Source of the DNA: Ruegeria marina
Lineage (GTDB): Bacteria; Pseudomonadota; Alphaproteobacteria; Rhodobacterales; Rhodobacteraceae
Direction: 5' to 3'
DNA: 64,000 nt
Assembly: GCF_900101475.1 (NCBI RefSeq)
Contig: NZ_FMZV01000003.1
Location: 124,001-188,000, forward strand
In this document: piece after piece, positions 35,316-43,366 of the stretch
Numbering within the stretch: position 1 is the first letter of the stretch
How the letters are laid out: each line of letters starts with the position of its first letter
Translations under genes and position numbers: made by a program
Notes under the pieces: model-generated
Told to the model about the DNA's origin: nothing
Seen by the model: only the letters and a program-made list of their open reading frames with translations
Database searches by the model: none

Positions 35316-35624
35316 ATGCCGGTATCCTTGCAAGTGGCCTATCCCGTTGGCGACGAGACCAAATTCGATTACGACTACTATCTCGGCACCCACATGCGAT
35401 TGGTCGCCGAGCATATGGGCGCTCACATCCAAAACACCGTGGTGACAAAGGGAGTGGCGGGCGGGCCCGGCACACCGCCGCCGTTTCACGCTATCGCGAC
35501 CATCGTCTTTCCGGACCAGGGCGCCATGAAAGCAGCCATGGCCGCCTCGGGGCCGGTGGTTGCGGATATCCCGAACTTTTACAATGCGGCGCCGCAGATG
35601 CTGATCGGCGAAGTCGTCGGCTAA
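35316..35624 (+). CDS. EthD-family protein
   Basis: 102 residues. The dimeric alpha-beta barrel EthD fold is suggested by LQVAYPVGDETKFDYDYYLGTHMRL and the C-terminal NFYNAAPQMLIGEVV. Family members support degradation of small ethers or act as unknown monooxygenase-like factors. A TGGAGA ribosome-binding site precedes the ATG. It converges on soxR with a 4-bp overlap of the ends, and lies beside a SoxR-box VOC gene, suggesting a redox or xenobiotic response role. Confidence 0.85.
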   Translation: MPVSLQVAYPVGDETKFDYDYYLGTHMRLVAEHMGAHIQNTVVTKGVAGGPGTPPPFHAIATIVFPDQGAMKAAMAASGPVVADIPNFYNAAPQMLIGEVVG

Positions 35625-36091
35625 ACCAAGGGGCCGCTGGCCTCATCCGCCCCATCCAGAACCAGCCTGGGGCCCGGCCCCTTGCTGGCTGCTTGGTCTG
35701 CCGGGTTGTAAAGCGCGCAGTTCGGCAGGCTGAGACAGCCACAGCCGATGCAACCATCGAGATTGTCGCGCAATCGCTGCAGGGTCTCGATGCGCCGGTT
35801 CAGTCGGTCGCGCAGTCCGGTGCTGATACGTGTCCAATCCTCGCGCGTGGGCGTACGATTTCCCGGAAGCCCGGCCAGGACATCGCGAATCTCGGGCAGG
35901 CTGAGCCCCAGTTGCTGGGCAATCATCACGAAACTCAATCGCCTCAGATCCGCGCGCTGATAGCGGCGCTGGCCACCGGCGTTCCGCCACGGTGCGATGA
36001 GCCCCTGCGTTTCGTAGTAGCGAATCGCCGAAACCGCCAACCCGGTACGTTTTGCCAGCGCCCCGATGGAGAGACCCTCTGATACGGACAT
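35621..36091 (-). CDS. soxR: Redox-sensitive transcriptional activator SoxR
   Basis: 156-residue MerR-family regulator. The N-terminal helix-turn-helix (SIGALAKRTGLAVSAIRYYE) is followed by a dimerisation helix and the 2Fe-2S cluster motif CIGCGCLSLPNC with Cys114, Cys117, Cys119 and Cys125 in the exact CX2CXCX5C spacing of SoxR. Oxidation of the cluster by redox-cycling compounds activates target promoters. Outside enterics SoxR usually controls small enzymes and pumps rather than soxS; here the target is probably the divergent VOC gene, whose promoter carries a SoxR-box. Confidence 0.96.
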   Translation of the reverse strand: MSVSEGLSIGALAKRTGLAVSAIRYYETQGLIAPWRNAGGQRRYQRADLRRLSFVMIAQQLGLSLPEIRDVLAGLPGNRTPTREDWTRISTGLRDRLNRRIETLQRLRDNLDGCIGCGCLSLPNCALYNPADQAASKGPGPRLVLDGADEASGPLV

Positions 36092-36115
36092 GCACGGTTC
36101 CTCCGAATTCTCTTG

Positions 36116-36129
36116 ACCTAAAGTTAGGT
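36116..36129. promoter_or_regulatory. SoxR operator between soxR and the VOC gene
   Basis: ACCTAA-AG-TTAGGT is a perfect palindrome resembling the SoxR-box core (CCTCAAGTTAACTTGAGG type). It begins within a TTGACC -35-like hexamer (36113-36118), as expected for a MerR-type activator that binds the -35/-10 spacer. It lies 54 bases before the VOC ATG and 24 bases before the soxR start. Confidence 0.75.
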
Positions 36130-36182
36130 TTAGAAATTAGGGTGAGTCGTGGCAACTCATGAAACTGAAGAGGAAGATCATC

Positions 36183-36560
36183 ATGGCCACGCTGGAACAC
36201 GCCAATTTCACGGTTTCCGACCCGAAGGTTACAGCCGAATGGCTGCACAAGGTCTTTGGCTGGGACATCCGCTGGCAGGGCCCGGCCATTGCCGGCGGCT
36301 ACACCGTGCACGTCGGCGACGAAAGCACCTATCTTGCGCTATATGCTCCGGCCCGGCCCGCGCGCACGACCGAAAGCAGCTATGACACGGTCGGCGGATT
36401 GAACCATGTGGGCGTTGTGGTCGACGATCTCGATGCCACCGAGACCCTGGTACGGGAAGCGGGGTTCACCCCGCACAGCCATGCCGATTACGAGCCTGGG
36501 CGCCGGTTCTACTTTGACGACGACAACGGCATCGAATTCGAAGTGGTCAGCTACGCCTGA
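36183..36560 (+). CDS. VOC (glyoxalase-fold) family protein
   Basis: 125 residues, a single vicinal-oxygen-chelate domain. Paired beta-alpha-beta-beta-beta units start at [21 protein letters not shown] and [34 protein letters not shown] closes the fold with the metal-ligand-type Glu. Candidate ligands are His7, His80-region and Glu near the end. Start at 36183 follows GAGGAAG. Under the SoxR-box it is probably induced by redox-active compounds; it could detoxify or sequester them (compare bleomycin-resistance proteins). Substrate unknown. Confidence 0.85.
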   Translation: MATLEHANFTVSDPKVTAEWLHKVFGWDIRWQGPAIAGGYTVHVGDESTYLALYAPARPARTTESSYDTVGGLNHVGVVVDDLDATETLVREAGFTPHSHADYEPGRRFYFDDDNGIEFEVVSYA

Positions 36561-36697
36561 AGCGGTCTTCCGCGCAATCGCCGGGCTCTGCCCTCTTGCA
36601 TTCCACCGCCCGATTGGGTCAGGTAAAAACTGACCCAAACAGTCGCCCCGACGCATCGTGCGGCGGGGCGATGCAATTTCTGCGTGGACGAGAAGAG

Positions 36698-37168
36698 ATG
36701 GAAAAGATCCCAATGACGCCTTCGGGCCATGCCGCGCTCGAGGCCGAGCTGAAGCAACTCAAAAGCGTCGAGCGTCCTGCCATCATCCAGGCGATCGCCG
36801 AGGCGCGCGAGCATGGCGACCTGTCGGAGAATGCCGAATACCATTCCGCCCGCGAAAAGCAGTCCTTCATCGAAGGCCGCATCAAGGAACTCGAAAGCGT
36901 GCTGTCGCTGGCCGATGTGATCGACCCTGCGAAACTCTCCGGTTCGATCAAGTTCGGCGCCCGCGTGACGGTGGTGGACGAAGACACCGACGAGGAAAAG
37001 ACCTGGCGCATCGTGGGCGAACACGAGGCCAATATTGAAAACGGTCTATTGAACATCAAGTCCCCGATCGCCCGCGCCCTGATCGGCAAGGACGAGGGCG
37101 ACAGCGTCGAAGTCAATACGCCCGGCGGCCTGAAATCGTATGAAATCCTGAGTATCGAGTACTCCTGA
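36698..37168 (+). CDS. greA: Transcription elongation factor GreA
   Basis: 156 residues. Rescues backtracked RNA polymerase by stimulating transcript cleavage. The N-terminal coiled coil bears the acidic tip ([13 protein letters not shown]) that reaches the catalytic site, and the FKBP-like C-terminal domain includes [14 protein letters not shown]. Start at 36698 ([15 protein letters not shown]) with GAAGAG upstream; longer frames extend into non-conserved sequence. Followed after 12 bases by an unknown membrane protein gene, probably in the same transcript. Confidence 0.97.
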   Translation: MEKIPMTPSGHAALEAELKQLKSVERPAIIQAIAEAREHGDLSENAEYHSAREKQSFIEGRIKELESVLSLADVIDPAKLSGSIKFGARVTVVDEDTDEEKTWRIVGEHEANIENGLLNIKSPIARALIGKDEGDSVEVNTPGGLKSYEILSIEYS

Positions 37169-37180
37169 CGGAGCTTGCCC

Positions 37181-38188
37181 ATGTCCGGCAAATCGCCAGA
37201 CCGCGATCCCGCCCGCCCGTCTCCGATCGGGCTTTACGACCGGCCCAGGCGTCCCGGTGTCACGGGCATAGAAATCGTTGCTTTGGCGCTGAGCGTTCTT
37301 TGGCTGGCGGTTTCGGTATACATCTTCTTCATCGCCGAGGCGGGCACAGGCCAGGGCGTTGGCATCATCGTGTCGATGATGGCCGTTTTCCTGCCTGTGG
37401 CGATGATCTGGGTCGCGGCTACGGCGACCCGCGCCAGCCGCGTGATGCGCGAGGAAAGCCAGCGCCTGCAAGCGGCGATCGACGCGATCCGGCAAGCCTA
37501 TATCACGCAGCAGCAAAGGCACGCGGCGGGGCATGAGCCTTCGGTCACAAAGAAACTGGACGAAATCGCCGCCGCCGCGAAAAAGACCGAAACGGCCTTG
37601 GCCACCTTCTCGACCTCGCGGCGTGACAGACCCGCCGTTCCGCTGGCGGTGCCGGTAGAGCCTGCCGGTGACCAGGGTCTGCTGGAACTCGGCACCCCGG
37701 CCGAGGCGCTGTCACCTCCCCTTTCGAACGAGGACCTGATCCGGGCCCTGCATTTCCCGGAAACCGCAGAGGATACCGAAGGATTTGCCGCCTTGCGACG
37801 GGCCCTCAAGGACCGCAAGGCAGCGCAGCTGATCCAGGCGGCGCAAGACGTGCTGACCCTGCTGAGCCATGAAGGCATCTACATGGACGATCTGCGTCCA
37901 GACATGGCGCGGCCCGAGGTCTGGCGGCAGTTCGCCCAGGGCGCGCGCGGGCGCACCGTGGCCGCGCTCGGTGGCGTCCGTGACCGCTCGTCGCTTGCCC
38001 TGACCGCCGGGCGCATGAAACAGGACCCCATCTTCCGCGACGCCGCGCATCATTTCCTGCGGCTCTTCGACAGGATGCTGACAAGTTTTGAACCCGAGGC
38101 CAGCGATCAGGAGCTTTCGGCCCTGGGTGACACGCGCACAGCACGCGCCTTCATGCTGCTCGGGCGCGTGACCGGTACGTTCGATTAA
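37181..38188 (+). CDS. Unknown membrane protein downstream of greA
   Basis: 335 residues. Two N-terminal transmembrane helices (about 28-51 and 58-80) form a hairpin. Then come a coiled-coil segment (SRVMREESQRLQAAIDAIRQAY to about residue 145), a proline-rich linker, and a compact C-terminal helical domain (about 175-335). No catalytic motif recognised. ATG at 37181 follows GGAG. The tight spacing to greA suggests co-expression. It converges on moeA with five bases between stops. Confidence 0.75.
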   Translation: MSGKSPDRDPARPSPIGLYDRPRRPGVTGIEIVALALSVLWLAVSVYIFFIAEAGTGQGVGIIVSMMAVFLPVAMIWVAATATRASRVMREESQRLQAAIDAIRQAYITQQQRHAAGHEPSVTKKLDEIAAAAKKTETALATFSTSRRDRPAVPLAVPVEPAGDQGLLELGTPAEALSPPLSNEDLIRALHFPETAEDTEGFAALRRALKDRKAAQLIQAAQDVLTLLSHEGIYMDDLRPDMARPEVWRQFAQGARGRTVAALGGVRDRSSLALTAGRMKQDPIFRDAAHHFLRLFDRMLTSFEPEASDQELSALGDTRTARAFMLLGRVTGTFD

Positions 38189-38193
38189 GCGTT

Positions 38194-39453
38194 CTAGAGG
38201 CCGAAACTGCCATAAGGGATGAACCGCACCGGGTCGCCGGGGCGAATGTCGCAGGCCGCATCGCCGATTTCGACCAGCCCCTCGGCCCAGCTGAGCCCGC
38301 TGATCCGGCCCGATCCTTCGGAAGGGAAAACCTCGACCCGGCCGTCGCGCACCCGGGCGCGCAGGTATTCGCGCCGCCCCGGTTTCTTGCGTTTTTCAAA
38401 CGCCGCCGGCAGGTCGTATCCCTGCGGCTCGGTCCATCCCTCGCCCGCCAGTACAGCCAGCGCCGGGCGCGCAAAGACCAGGGCACAGACCAGCGCCGCA
38501 ACCGGATTGCCCGGCAGGCCGAACACCGGCTTGCCCTGCCACATCCCCAACGCCAGCGGACGGCCCGGTTTCAGCGCGATGCGCCAGTGCTGTATTGTCC
38601 CCGCTTCCCGCAGCAGCGCCGAGACATGGTCCTCGTCCCCGGCCGAGGCACCGCCGCTGGTCAGGATCACATCCGCCTCTTGCACGGCCCGGTCAAGGGT
38701 GGCGCGCAGCGCTGTCCGATCATCCGGCACCCGCCCCATGTCCTGCACGCCGTAGCCCAGACGCGTGGTCAGAGCGCAGAGCATCGGGCGGTTCGCGTCA
38801 TGAATCTGTCCCGGCCCCGCACTTGCGCCCGGCTCGACAAGTTCATCCCCCGTCGACAGGATCGCCACCCGAAGCGTTTTTCGCACAACCACTTCGGCAA
38901 TGCCGACCGAGGACAAAAGCGCCAGGTCCGCCGGTGTCAGCCGGCGGCCCGCTGGCAGCACGACCGCGCCCTCCGACACATCCTCGCCCGCCTTGCGGGT
39001 ATTCGCGCCGCGCTTCAGCGGTCCGCGAAAGGCGATTTCGCCTTCGCCCGATGTCACGTCTTCTTCGAGGATCACGGTCTCGACACCGTCGGGCAGCGCC
39101 GCCCCGGTCAGAACCCGCAGGGCCCGGCCCGCAGGCAGCACACCGTCAAAGGGTACTCCCGCCGCCGCGCGCCCTGCGTGCAGCGGCAGCACATGCGCAC
39201 CCTCCGGCACGGCTCCGGCAAAGCCGTAACCGTCCACCGCGCTGTTGGCCTGCGGCGGGCTGGAGCGCAGCGCCACCGCATCCGCCGCCAGCACCCGGCC
39301 CAGCGCCTGCGGCACAGGGCAGGTTCCGACCCCTGTCACTGGCGCCAACCGGTCCCGCAGCATGGCCAGCGCGGTATCGACCGGCGTCCAGTCGACACCT
39401 GCGGGCAGGGCGAAACAATCGTTGCGCAGCGGCGGCGGCTTCAGCCCGGTCAT
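38194..39453 (-). CDS. moeA: Molybdopterin molybdenumtransferase
   Basis: 419 residues. Inserts molybdate into adenylylated molybdopterin. Motifs: NSAVDGYGFAG (substrate), ILSTGDELVEPG, ILTSGGASAGDEDHV (MoCF signature) and FGLPGNPVAALVC. Start at 39453 (MTGLKPPPLRN) overlaps the preceding gene by 4 bp. Last gene of fdhD-mobA-mobB-unknown-moeA, all linked by 4-bp overlaps. Confidence 0.96.
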   Translation of the reverse strand: MTGLKPPPLRNDCFALPAGVDWTPVDTALAMLRDRLAPVTGVGTCPVPQALGRVLAADAVALRSSPPQANSAVDGYGFAGAVPEGAHVLPLHAGRAAAGVPFDGVLPAGRALRVLTGAALPDGVETVILEEDVTSGEGEIAFRGPLKRGANTRKAGEDVSEGAVVLPAGRRLTPADLALLSSVGIAEVVVRKTLRVAILSTGDELVEPGASAGPGQIHDANRPMLCALTTRLGYGVQDMGRVPDDRTALRATLDRAVQEADVILTSGGASAGDEDHVSALLREAGTIQHWRIALKPGRPLALGMWQGKPVFGLPGNPVAALVCALVFARPALAVLAGEGWTEPQGYDLPAAFEKRKKPGRREYLRARVRDGRVEVFPSEGSGRISGLSWAEGLVEIGDAACDIRPGDPVRFIPYGSFGL

Positions 39454-40250
39454 CCTTGGTTCACTCCCAATATCCAGCCTTCCTCGGGTGCCGTCACGTT
39501 CAGCAGGCACATCAGCGCCGCCGGGTCCATGCCCGCCAGATCGCTCGCCACCCGTTCCACCTGCCATGCGTCCTTGATTCGGCCCAGGGGCGCCTTGCCC
39601 AAGGTCAACGAAGGCCAGATTTCCAACAGGGCAACCGGCCTGTCCAACCGTTCGAAGGGCCAGGCCGAAACGAACCCGGCAAACCGGCGGCGCAGCCGCG
39701 CCAGCACCGGAAGCCCCATCATCACCTGCCCGCCGACCGCACCCGCCCCGGCCATCTGCCAGCAGGTGAACGCCCCGCGAGCCAGCCTTTCCACTACGCG
39801 ACGCTCGGGAAAAGGGTTGCGATAGGCGTGCTTGTTGCGCGGCAACCCGTCGATATCACGCTTGAGCCCATTCGCCCAGAACGGACCCTTGCCGCCGAAC
39901 CTCAGATTGATCCACCCCGCCAGATCGAACCGGTTGTTGGCTTTCGGCGCATCCTCGACATGCGCCTCGAACCAGTCCCACAGGCGCAGGGGATCGTCCG
40001 ATCCGGTCAGCACGCGCGCAAACCCCGCCGGATATCCGAACGGGAAATCGAACCCCAGCATCAGGCGCCGGCCAGCGGCCAGTTCGCTCTCGATCAGGTC
40101 GCACAGCCAAGTCTCGGCCAGCGGCCTGTTGCGGTGATAGACCGGCTCCGCACCTGCGATGCAGGACCAGATCGCATCAGCACAGGGTGCCAACGGTTTC
40201 TGGTTCCCGCCCGACCAATCGACCATGGCAAAAGTGTCAAAGGGCCTCAC
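39450..40250 (-). CDS. Unknown protein in Mo-cofactor operon, possible RNase-H-like fold
   Basis: 266 residues. In roseobacters it is often labelled a molybdopterin-guanine-dinucleotide synthesis protein because of its neighbours, but it carries no MobA or MobB motif. Visible acidic blocks are VDWSGG (near residue 10), GFDFPFGYP (near 66), and LLEIWPSL (near 209). The spacing, Asp in strand 1 and later Asp/Glu, recalls RNase-H-like folds such as DUF429. Overlaps mobB upstream and moeA downstream by 4 bp each, so it is made in step with cofactor enzymes. Function unknown. Confidence 0.75.
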   Translation of the reverse strand: MRPFDTFAMVDWSGGNQKPLAPCADAIWSCIAGAEPVYHRNRPLAETWLCDLIESELAAGRRLMLGFDFPFGYPAGFARVLTGSDDPLRLWDWFEAHVEDAPKANNRFDLAGWINLRFGGKGPFWANGLKRDIDGLPRNKHAYRNPFPERRVVERLARGAFTCWQMAGAGAVGGQVMMGLPVLARLRRRFAGFVSAWPFERLDRPVALLEIWPSLTLGKAPLGRIKDAWQVERVASDLAGMDPAALMCLLNVTAPEEGWILGVNQG

Positions 40251-40738
40251 AACCCCACCTCGGACAGGATGAAATCGGCAATCGCGGTTGTGTCGTCCAG
40301 GTCGAACACCGGCCGATCGAGCGTCAGGGCCGTGTCGCTCGCCACCGCGCGGATGGTCGGGTCACCCGGCGCGATCAGCGCGGTGCCCGCCTCGGCCCGG
40401 AACGCTTCGACCTTGCGATGGCCCTCGCGCTTGTAGCCCTCGATCAGCACCAGATCGACCGGCGACAGGCGGGCCAGCAGCTCCGCCAGGGACGGCTCGG
40501 GCGCACCGCGCAGTTCGGTCATCTGCGCCACGCGATAGCCCGAGGCAAGGATCACCTCGGACGCGCCCGCCTGCCGATGCCGCCAGCTATCCCGGCCGGG
40601 GTGATCGACATCGAACGAATGATGTGCATGCTTGACGGTCGAAACGGTCAGGCCGCGCCCGGTGATCTCGGCCACCAGCCGCTCCATCAACCCGGTCTTG
40701 CCCGCGTTCTTCCATCCTGTGACGCCGTAAACCCTCAT
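40247..40738 (-). CDS. mobB: Molybdopterin-guanine dinucleotide biosynthesis adaptor MobB
   Basis: 163-residue GTP-binding protein. P-loop GWKNAGKTGLMERL at the N terminus, the conserved STVKHAHHSFDVDHPGRDSWRHR segment (given here across its length as STVKHAHH and DSWRHRQAGA), and VLIEGYKREGHRK. MobB enhances MobA-dependent nucleotide attachment to molybdopterin. Overlaps genes on both sides by 4 bp. Confidence 0.95.
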   Translation of the reverse strand: MRVYGVTGWKNAGKTGLMERLVAEITGRGLTVSTVKHAHHSFDVDHPGRDSWRHRQAGASEVILASGYRVAQMTELRGAPEPSLAELLARLSPVDLVLIEGYKREGHRKVEAFRAEAGTALIAPGDPTIRAVASDTALTLDRPVFDLDDTTAIADFILSEVGL

Positions 40739-41370
40739 GTGCGCTCCAGCAGGGTTTCGGCCAGGGCCAGATCCTCGGGCGTGTTAACGTTGAAGAACGG
40801 ATCGAACGGTTCGGCCGGAAACAGCACCTCGCGCCCGCCATGCCGGTCGGTCCACAGCACCACCTTGCGCAGCCCGTCGTTCAGTGCCGCGCGCAGGTCG
40901 TCGCGCAGCGCCACGGGCCACAGGCCGAAGGTCGGGTGCCGGTTGACGCGGCCCCCGGATTTCAGTTCCTCGCCCGTGCGTGGCGTTGTCGCCAGCACCA
41001 GCGGATACGCCTGCCCTTCGGCGGCCTGCATCAGCCGCGTCACCAGATCGCGCGGGAAAAACGGTGTATCGGCGGCAGCGGTGACGATACTCTCCGCCCC
41101 CTGCCCGGCCGCCCAGTCCAGCCCGGCGAGCACTCCCGCCAGCGGCCCCGCGAACCCCTCGACCGTGTCGGCCACCACCGGCAGGCCGAATTCCGCGAAC
41201 CGCGCCGGATCGCCATTGGCATTCAGCGCCAGCCCCGCCACCTGCGGCGCCAGCCGGTCGATGACATGGCCCAGCAGCGACTGCCCGCCGAGGGTCAGCA
41301 ACCCCTTGTCGCCGCCGCCCATCCGGGTAGCCAGCCCGCCGGCAAGGATCACGCCAAGCGGGGCCGTCAT
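40735..41370 (-). CDS. mobA: Molybdenum cofactor guanylyltransferase MobA
   Basis: 211 residues. Transfers GMP from GTP to molybdopterin. The nucleotidyltransferase signature ILAGGLATRMGGGDKGLL is at the N terminus; AADTPFFPRDLV holds the metal-binding Asp and FNVNTPEDLA closes the domain. Start at 41370 (MTAPLGVILAGG) overlaps the end of fdhD by 4 bp. With fdhD and mobB it suits bis-MGD enzymes such as formate dehydrogenase. Confidence 0.95.
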   Translation of the reverse strand: MTAPLGVILAGGLATRMGGGDKGLLTLGGQSLLGHVIDRLAPQVAGLALNANGDPARFAEFGLPVVADTVEGFAGPLAGVLAGLDWAAGQGAESIVTAAADTPFFPRDLVTRLMQAAEGQAYPLVLATTPRTGEELKSGGRVNRHPTFGLWPVALRDDLRAALNDGLRKVVLWTDRHGGREVLFPAEPFDPFFNVNTPEDLALAETLLERT

Positions 41371-42263
41371 TCGCCGGCCTCCGCACTCTTCCTGCGATGT
41401 TTCCGGTCCTCGACCGGTACGCTCTGCGGATCGGCATCCCACACCAGCCGCTCGGCCCCCGACAGGCAGACAAAGCGTTGCCCGCGCATCCGGCCGATCA
41501 GCGTCAGCCCCACCTGCCGCGCGATCTCGACCCCCCAGGCGGTAAAGCCCGAGCGCGAGGCCAGCACCGGGATACCCATCATCGCGGTCTTGATCACCAT
41601 CTCGGATGTCAGCCGCCCGGTGGTGTAGAGGATCTTGTCGTCCGCCCCCTCGCCCGTCGACAGCATCCAGCCCGCGATCTTGTCCACCGCGTTGTGGCGG
41701 CCCACGTCCTCCATATAGACCAGCGGGCGGTTCTGGTGGCACAGCACCGTGCCGTGGATGGCCCCGGCCTCCAGGTAGAGCGAGGGCGTCCGGTTGATCC
41801 GCGCCGCCAGATCGTAGAGCCACGAGGTGCGCACCTCCGCCTGCGGCAAACGCACGTCCTCCAGCCCTTCCATCATGTCGCCGAACACGGTGCCCACAGC
41901 GCAGCCGCTGGTGCGGGTCTTCTTCTTCAGCTTCTCCTCGTGGCTCGTCTGCACCGCCGTGCGCACCACCACGGTCTCAAGATCCTCGTCGTAATCGACG
42001 CCGGTGATCTCCTCGCCCGGCTTCAGCATCCCCTGATTGCGCAGGAACCCCAGCGCCAGGTATTCGGGATAATCCCCGATGGTCATGGCCGTGACGATCT
42101 CCTGACTGTTGAGGAAAATCGTCAGCGGGCGTTCCTCGACCACCGAGAGGTGCGCGGGCGCGCCGGTCTGGTCCAAACCCTCGACCGCGCGGGTCAGCCG
42201 TGCGGCCTCCGGATCGGGGGCGATGATGTAATCCGACAAGTCGTCCGAGATAGGCAATTGCAA
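41367..42263 (-). CDS. fdhD: Formate dehydrogenase accessory sulfurtransferase FdhD
   Basis: 298 residues. FdhD relays sulfur from a cysteine desulfurase to the bis-MGD cofactor of formate dehydrogenase. Motifs GDYPEYLALGFL, MEDVGRHNAVDKI, TTGRLTSEMVIK and SRSGFTAWGVEIA are intact. The loop with the catalytic cysteine reads TSGCAVGT: Cys121 is present, but the second Cys of the CxxC loop seen in E. coli is Gly124. First gene of the operon; no formate dehydrogenase gene lies in the window. Divergent from azlC. Confidence 0.95.
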   Translation of the reverse strand: MQLPISDDLSDYIIAPDPEAARLTRAVEGLDQTGAPAHLSVVEERPLTIFLNSQEIVTAMTIGDYPEYLALGFLRNQGMLKPGEEITGVDYDEDLETVVVRTAVQTSHEEKLKKKTRTSGCAVGTVFGDMMEGLEDVRLPQAEVRTSWLYDLAARINRTPSLYLEAGAIHGTVLCHQNRPLVYMEDVGRHNAVDKIAGWMLSTGEGADDKILYTTGRLTSEMVIKTAMMGIPVLASRSGFTAWGVEIARQVGLTLIGRMRGQRFVCLSGAERLVWDADPQSVPVEDRKHRRKSAEAGE

Positions 42264-42312
42264 CCCTTTCCTTGGCCCGGTAGAGCGGTCGGGCTTACCT
42301 TAGGATCTAGGC

Positions 42313-43029
42313 ATGGCCTTCACCACATCCAATTCAATGTTCTGGAAGGGTTTTCGTGACGGCGCGCCGTTCATCATGGTGGCAGCGCCCTTTGGTACGC
42401 TGTTCGGCGTCTTCGCGACCGAGGCCGGGCTGAACCTCGTGCAGGTGATGACATTCACCGCCACCGTCTTTGCGGGCGCGGCGCAGTTCACCGCGCTGCA
42501 ACTGCTGCTGGATGACACGCCGACACTGATCGTGCTCTTGTCGGCGCTGGCGGTGAACCTGCGGGTGGCGATGTATTCCGCCGCCCTGACCCCCTATCTG
42601 GGCGCCGCGCCTTTGTGGCAAAGGACAGTTGCGGCCTATTTCACGGTCGATCAATCCTATGCCCTGTCGGTGGTCCGGTTCGAGACCGAGCCGGACCTGA
42701 CCGTGCCGCAGCGCATGGCCTATTTCTTCGGCGCCGTGACGCCGTTGGCCCCGGCCTGGTATCTGGCGACCTATCTGGGCGCGGTTCTGGGCACCCGCAT
42801 CCCGGAAAGCTGGGCGCTGGATTTCGCCCTGCCGATCACATTTCTGGCGATGATCGGGCCGATGCTGCGTACCCTGCCGCATGTCATCGCGGCGCTGGTG
42901 GCCATCGTCATGGCGCTGCTGACGGCGGGTGTCCCGTTCAACCTCGGCCTCCTGATCGCGGGGACCGCCGGCATGATGGCCGGCGCACAGGCCGAGGTCG
43001 TGCTGAACCGCAGAAAGGCCGCAGGATGA
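42313..43029 (+). CDS. azlC: AzlC-family branched-chain amino acid exporter, large subunit
   Basis: 238 residues with about six to seven helices. Typical AzlC blocks are FRDGAPFIMVAAPFGTLFG, FTATVFAGAAQFTALQLL and NLRVAMYSAAL. With AzlD it exports branched-chain and similar amino acids. The stop overlaps the azlD start by 4 bp. Divergent from fdhD across 49 bases. Confidence 0.93.
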   Translation: MAFTTSNSMFWKGFRDGAPFIMVAAPFGTLFGVFATEAGLNLVQVMTFTATVFAGAAQFTALQLLLDDTPTLIVLLSALAVNLRVAMYSAALTPYLGAAPLWQRTVAAYFTVDQSYALSVVRFETEPDLTVPQRMAYFFGAVTPLAPAWYLATYLGAVLGTRIPESWALDFALPITFLAMIGPMLRTLPHVIAALVAIVMALLTAGVPFNLGLLIAGTAGMMAGAQAEVVLNRRKAAG

Positions 43030-43358
43030 GCCAGATCGACCCCATCACGATGTGGACAGTCATCGCCGGGCTGGCCATCGGCAGTTTCGGGCTGCGCTTC
43101 GTCTTCATCGGACTGGTGGGCGACCGCCCCCTGCCGGGCTGGCTGCTCCGGCATCTCCGCTACACCGCCGTGGCGATCCTGCCCGCGCTGATCGCGCCGC
43201 TGGTGGCCTGGCCGCAAGCCACCGGCGGACAGCCCGACGTGCCACGGATGAGCGCGGCAGCGGTGGCGCTCGCCGCCGGCTACTGGTCGAAAAACGTGCT
43301 TGTTGCGATCTTTTCAGGGGCGGCAACCCTGTACGGGTTGCTCTACCTGCTGGGCTGA
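43026..43358 (+). CDS. azlD: AzlD-family transporter small subunit
   Basis: 110 residues, three to four helices, with the AzlD pattern GLRFVFIGLVGDRPLPGWL then RYTAVAILPALIAPLV. Small partner of the AzlC permease, translationally coupled to it (ATGA overlap, AGG just upstream). Converges on the lipoprotein gene with eight bases between stops. Confidence 0.9.
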   Translation: MSQIDPITMWTVIAGLAIGSFGLRFVFIGLVGDRPLPGWLLRHLRYTAVAILPALIAPLVAWPQATGGQPDVPRMSAAAVALAAGYWSKNVLVAIFSGAATLYGLLYLLG

Positions 43359-43366
43359 GACGGCGC

